Source of the DNA: Synergistes sp.
Lineage (GTDB): Bacteria; Synergistota; Synergistia; Synergistales; Synergistaceae
Assembly (NCBI GenBank): GCA_016288355.1
Contig: JAEEYY010000210.1
Coordinates: 1 to 8,734, forward strand
DNA: 8,734 nt
Reading direction: 5' to 3'
A program made the translations under genes and the position numbers. The notes under the pieces are model-generated. The model worked only from the letters and a program-made list of their open reading frames with translations, searched no databases and was not told the origin of the DNA. Positions 6,390 through 8,734 of the stretch are shown here, one piece after another. Every line of letters begins with the position of its first letter. Within the stretch, counting starts at the first letter, position 1.

Positions 6390-7268
6390 CTATTCCTCCT
6401 CCGGGTCATACAGGCGGTACAGAGCCTGAGTCCCGTTATCCGCATATCCTCCCTCGGCCACCTCTTCATAAAGCTCGCGAGTGACGGTGAGCGCCGGCAG
6501 ATCCAGTTCAAGCTCGTCCGCAGCTTCTTCGGCAAGCTTCATATCCTTTATAAAATGTTTGATGAAGAAGCCGGGGGCAAAATCGCCTTTAACTATCCTC
6601 GGGCCGTAGTTGTTAAGGCTCCAGGTAGCGGCCGAACCGCCTCCCGCTGCTTCGATGAACTCGCTGAGGTCAAGCCCGCAGGCTTTGGCAAACGCAAGCG
6701 CTTCGCACATGCCGGTCATCGTTCCCGCTATCACTATCTGGTTTGCCAGCTTGGCATTCTGTCCGCTTCCGGCAGCCCCCATATATTTGATGACCCGTCC
6801 CATTATTTTAAAATAGGGCAGCGCCGCTTCAAAATCCGGCTTATCGCCGCCTGCGAAAATAGTCAGCGTCGCTTCACGCGCGCCTCTGTCGCCGCCGGTC
6901 ACGGGCGCGTCCAGCATCCCGGCACCGCGTCTTTTTGCTATCGTATACAGCCTTTTGGCAAGCTTCGGGCTGGAAGTTGTCATATCGACAAACAGCTGGC
7001 CCTCCTTTGCTTCCGGGAGCAGCCCCTTTCTTCCGAGGTAGACCTCTTCCACATCGTAGGGAAAGCCTACCATAGTAAAGACCACCGAGCATTTTGACGT
7101 TATATCGGCTGGACTATCTTCCCATATCGCGCCTTTTGCGATAAGCGCCGCCGCCTTTTCAGGGCTGCGGTTGTATATGTGGACTTCATTCCCGGCGTCA
7201 AGCAGATGCCCGATCATTGAAGATCCCATAACTCCTGTTCCTATAAAACCCAAAACTTTGTCAGCCAC
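6390..7268 (-). CDS. NAD(P)-dependent oxidoreductase, 3-hydroxyisobutyrate dehydrogenase / 2-hydroxy-3-oxopropionate reductase family
   Basis: A cytoplasmic beta-hydroxyacid dehydrogenase of 292 residues from the GTG start, close to the usual family length. The Rossmann nucleotide site GFIGTGVMG is at residues 7-15. An Asn-Arg after the second strand (33-34) suggests NADP(H) preference. The substrate loop DAPVTGGDRGA is at 120-130, and the catalytic Lys lies in GQNAKLANQ at 173. The C-terminal half is the all-helical dimerisation domain. Family members reversibly oxidise 3-hydroxyisobutyrate, tartronate semialdehyde/glycerate or 4-hydroxybutyrate; motifs alone do not separate these, and no pathway neighbour is present. 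I prefer GTG at 7266-7268, which lies 9 bases from a perfect AAGGAGG. The ATG at 7275-7277 abuts that site with no spacing and would add three residues. Confidence 0.92.
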   Translation of the reverse strand: MADKVLGFIGTGVMGSSMIGHLLDAGNEVHIYNRSPEKAAALIAKGAIWEDSPADITSKCSVVFTMVGFPYDVEEVYLGRKGLLPEAKEGQLFVDMTTSSPKLAKRLYTIAKRRGAGMLDAPVTGGDRGAREATLTIFAGGDKPDFEAALPYFKIMGRVIKYMGAAGSGQNAKLANQIVIAGTMTGMCEALAFAKACGLDLSEFIEAAGGGSAATWSLNNYGPRIVKGDFAPGFFIKHFIKDMKLAEEAADELELDLPALTVTRELYEEVAEGGYADNGTQALYRLYDPEEE

Positions 7269-7277
7269 GATCAACAT

Positions 7278-7284
7278 CCTCCTT
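7278..7284 (-). promoter_or_regulatory. Ribosome-binding site that decides the dehydrogenase start
   Basis: AAGGAGG on the minus strand touches the upstream ATG (0 bases), is 3 bases from a TTG and 9 bases from a GTG. Only the GTG has normal spacing, and it also gives the compact ADKVLGFIG N-terminus usual for the family. Confidence 0.7.
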
Positions 7285-7294
7285 AGGTCAGAAT

Positions 7295-7320
7295 GTGCCG
7301 GCGTCCTGAGGAGCCGGCAC
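7295..7320 (-). other. Intergenic hairpin between mscS-like and dehydrogenase genes
   Basis: An 8-bp perfect stem pairs GTGCCGGC (7295-7302) with GCCGGCAC (7313-7320). Allowing one bulged base, it extends through TCC/GGA to a three-base loop. In the minus-strand direction it is followed by ATTCTGACC, with no T-run. It is therefore a poor intrinsic terminator for that strand and could instead be a leader or mRNA-processing hairpin ahead of the dehydrogenase. A TTTT follows it on the plus strand, where no gene needs it. Confidence 0.5.
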
Positions 7321-7360
7321 AGAATTTTACATATCAGAATGAACAGCTTTCGGGCTGCTG

Positions 7361-8188
7361 CTATTTCTCCGGCTGCTTTTCCATCACGTGCACATTGAGG
7401 TGCGGGTATGTGACCCTGACGCCGTACTTCTCAAAATACTGAGGAACGGTCTCGATCGAATCAAAGTACACATCCCAGTAATTGCAGTTTTTGCACCAGA
7501 CACGCAGAGTGTATTCAACTGTCGACTCTTTGTATCCGGAAACGCGCACGAACGGCTCCGGGTCCGCAAGGACATTCGGCACCTTCGTGACGGCTTCCGT
7601 TATCGCGGCCTTCACATCCGCCGGCGGGCAGCTGTAGGCAACGTTGAACGTAAGATCCACGCGGCGCAGATCTTCGCCGCTGTAGTTCTGGATCGTCGAG
7701 GAGGATATCTGGCTGTTCGGGACATATACGACCTTGTTGTCCAGCGTGATTATCTTGGTGTACATCAGGTCTATCTCGTTGACTACGCCTTCCGAGCCGC
7801 CTACCACCACATAATCACCGACCCGGAACGGCTTGACCGAAAGCAGTATGATGCCGCTTGCGAAGTTCGCAAGGATTCCCTGCAGCGACAGGGAAAGAGC
7901 CAGTCCTGCTACGGAGAGCAGCGCCACAAAGGAGGTTATCTGGATGCCCAGCGCTGCCGCGACCGTCATAAAGAGCACAAAATAAAGGACGAACTTGGTG
8001 ATTCTAAGGATAAACCTGTGCAGCGTCTTTTCAACAGAGCTTTTTGAGAGTGCACCCGAGATCGCCTTCATGACTATCTGTACGATGATAAATCCTGCTA
8101 CCAGGTAAATAAGGGCCGGGAGAATCGAATCATACGTTACGTTCTGAAGCAGTTCCGGTAATTTTTCAAGGTTGACTTCCATGATCAT
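7361..8188 (-). CDS. mscS: Small-conductance mechanosensitive channel, MscS family
   Basis: An inner-membrane channel that opens under membrane tension to release solutes on hypo-osmotic shock. Its 275 residues compare with 286 for E. coli MscS. The N-terminal membrane segments are about 21-43 and 59-81. TM3, the pore helix, is about 84-116, with the Ala/Gly-rich LSLQGILANFASGIILL motif. It is followed by the family signature KPFRVGDYV (119-127) and the beta-domain with VPNSQI. The C-terminal alpha/beta cage domain is complete. Two starts compete: ATG at 8186-8188 lies 4 bases from AGGAG (8193-8197), and ATG at 8180-8182 lies 10 bases from it. The difference is two residues. The terminator of tRNA-Asn lies immediately upstream, leaving little room for a separate promoter. 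Confidence 0.93.
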   Translation of the reverse strand: MIMEVNLEKLPELLQNVTYDSILPALIYLVAGFIIVQIVMKAISGALSKSSVEKTLHRFILRITKFVLYFVLFMTVAAALGIQITSFVALLSVAGLALSLSLQGILANFASGIILLSVKPFRVGDYVVVGGSEGVVNEIDLMYTKIITLDNKVVYVPNSQISSSTIQNYSGEDLRRVDLTFNVAYSCPPADVKAAITEAVTKVPNVLADPEPFVRVSGYKESTVEYTLRVWCKNCNYWDVYFDSIETVPQYFEKYGVRVTYPHLNVHVMEKQPEK

Positions 8189-8203
8189 GCGTCTCCTTTT
8201 TGA

Positions 8204-8244
8204 TAATAATAAAACGGCACTGCGCGCATAACGCGCAATGCCGT
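8204..8244 (-). terminator. Intrinsic terminator of tRNA-Asn
   Basis: On the minus strand a stem of ACGGCA (arms at 8239-8244 and 8214-8219), one mismatch, then TGCGCG/CGCGCA (8232-8237 with 8221-8226) closes a 5-base loop. The T-rich run TTTTATTATTAT follows directly. It lies 8 bases after the tRNA 3' CCA. Confidence 0.85.
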
Positions 8245-8252
8245 ATGTTGGC

Positions 8253-8328
8253 TGGCTCCCCGACGAGGACTCGAACCTCGAACCTAGTGGTTAACAGCCA
8301 CCCGCGCTGCCGATTGCGCCATCGAGGA
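8253..8328 (-). tRNA. tRNA-Asn (anticodon GUU)
   Basis: This is a 76-base cloverleaf on the minus strand. The acceptor pairs TCCTCGA (8322-8328) with TCGGGGA, including one G-T wobble. The D-arm has GCGC/GCGC stems. The anticodon stem is GGTGG/CCACT-side pairing with loop CTGTTAA, and the anticodon GTT is at 8293-8295. The T-arm is CGAGG/CCTCG with TTCGAGT. The discriminator base is G and the 3' CCA is encoded (8253-8255). The GTT anticodon reads AAC and AAU, so it is asparagine. Confidence 0.97.
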
Positions 8329-8355
8329 ATGATTGCTGATCTCTCAACGGGAGAT

Positions 8356-8383
8356 ATTATATCACTCTTTTATCTTTTGGCAA
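8356..8383 (-). promoter_or_regulatory. Sigma70-type promoter of tRNA-Asn
   Basis: On the minus strand TTGCCA (8378-8383) is separated by 16 bases from a perfect TATAAT (8356-8361). The expected start is near 8349, giving a leader of about 20 bases before the tRNA 5' end at 8328. Confidence 0.8.
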
Positions 8384-8421
8384 GTCCCGGGAACGCGCGC
8401 AGAGAGCCGCTCTTCCGTCAG

Positions 8422-8734
8422 TTACCCGCGGATCTTTATGCCCGGCAGCAGTTCCCTGAGTTTTTCAGCGTCCGCCGCTTCCTTCTTTTTGAACTCTTCG
8501 TCAAGGCATCCCTCAGGCTTGAAGCACTGCACGACCCAGTGCGCGTCGTCCGATATATCTTCCCTTATCTTAAGCAGATCGCCGGTGCTGTGGAGCGCAG
8601 GGACATAGGTCGTGCGGAATTCATATGACGGCGCATATGCCTTTATCAGCTTCACCGATTCAGCTATCCTCTCTATAACGACCGGCACGCCGGTAAGCCT
8701 GGAATAGGAATCAGCATCAAGCGGCGCTTTTATG
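8422..8734 (-). CDS. nrdG: Anaerobic ribonucleotide reductase activating protein, NrdG-like radical SAM (C-terminal part only)
   Basis: This is the C-terminal 103 or so residues of a radical-SAM activase. Such enzymes install the glycyl radical on the oxygen-sensitive class III ribonucleotide reductase, allowing dNTP synthesis without oxygen. The frame stays open to the right edge, reading IKAPLDADSYSRLTGVP before an internal GTG at 8686-8688 that is not a real start. Recognisable family blocks are DIKAPLD-type, YSRLTG, the ERIAESV helix, YEFRTTYVP and the His-Trp-Val-Val-Gln strand before the basic C-terminus. The CxxxCxxC cluster motif would lie outside the window. The blocks fit the NrdG2 (TIGR02495-like) subgroup better than pyruvate formate-lyase activase, but a glycyl-radical activase for another enzyme cannot be excluded. 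It lies upstream of, and co-directional with, the tRNA. Confidence 0.82.
   Translation of the reverse strand, partial: IKAPLDADSYSRLTGVPVVIERIAESVKLIKAYAPSYEFRTTYVPALHSTGDLLKIREDISDDAHWVVQCFKPEGCLDEEFKKKEAADAEKLRELLPGIKIRG

Noticed and set aside
6342..7097. Long open frame on the plus strand opposite the dehydrogenase
   Set aside because: It lies wholly antisense to a gene with full family motifs, has no recognisable domain, and reflects the GC-skewed codon use of the real gene.
7388..8047. Long plus-strand frame opposite the MscS gene
   Set aside because: It is antisense to a clear channel gene; the translation shows no family features and no ribosome site was needed to explain it.
8253..8328. 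tRNA-Asn as an integration site for a mobile element carrying the three-gene operon
   Set aside because: No integrase gene and no second copy of the tRNA 3' end was seen in the window; ordinary genes separate the tRNA from the operon.
8200..8628. Plus-strand frame running across the tRNA and into the NrdG region
   Set aside because: It spans a tRNA gene, its promoter and terminator on the other strand; a coding gene there is not credible.

Overview
The window reads as chromosomal DNA from an anaerobic, moderately GC-rich bacterium. Coding density is high, with short intergenic gaps and ATGA/GTGA-type translational overlaps. The best pointer to anaerobiosis is the C-terminal end of an NrdG-type activase for the oxygen-sensitive ribonucleotide reductase at the right edge. 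Codon use (frequent ATA for Ile, AGG/AGA for Arg) and gene content fit a Synergistota-type gut anaerobe, but that placement is an inference and not firm. I see no integrase, transposase, insertion sequence, phage gene or CRISPR array.

Left part (1-2908): the 3' end of an oligoendopeptidase F gene (M3 zinc peptidase) overlaps by 4 bases a metallo-beta-lactamase-fold hydrolase, so these two form an operon. They converge with a minus-strand SGNH/GDSL esterase resembling the MsAcT arylesterase group.

Middle (3032-5938): a compact three-gene plus-strand operon is the least ordinary part of the window. Gene 1 (486 aa) has the sequence layout of a VirD4/TraG type IV coupling protein, but it lacks the membrane anchor and its Walker A and Walker B motifs are degenerate. 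Gene 2 (273 aa) is a single AAA+ module closely resembling the first ATPase domain of ClpB/ClpA, with catalytic motifs intact but no aromatic pore-loop residue. Gene 3 (187 aa) is an unrecognised, probably all-helical protein. Translational overlaps (4 and 7 bases) suggest stoichiometric production of interacting proteins: an active AAA+ motor with an inactive coupling-protein-like partner. A strong bidirectional hairpin terminator closes the operon.

Right part (5964-8734), all on the minus strand. In transcription order it holds: the 3' end of an NrdG-like radical-SAM activase; a tRNA-Asn(GUU) with a good sigma70-type promoter and its own terminator; an MscS-family mechanosensitive channel; a 3-hydroxyisobutyrate dehydrogenase-family oxidoreductase whose true start is probably a GTG; and a small exported protein with a superoxide-reductase-like domain that has lost part of the iron-ligand set. 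No gene-free stretch exceeds 300 bases.
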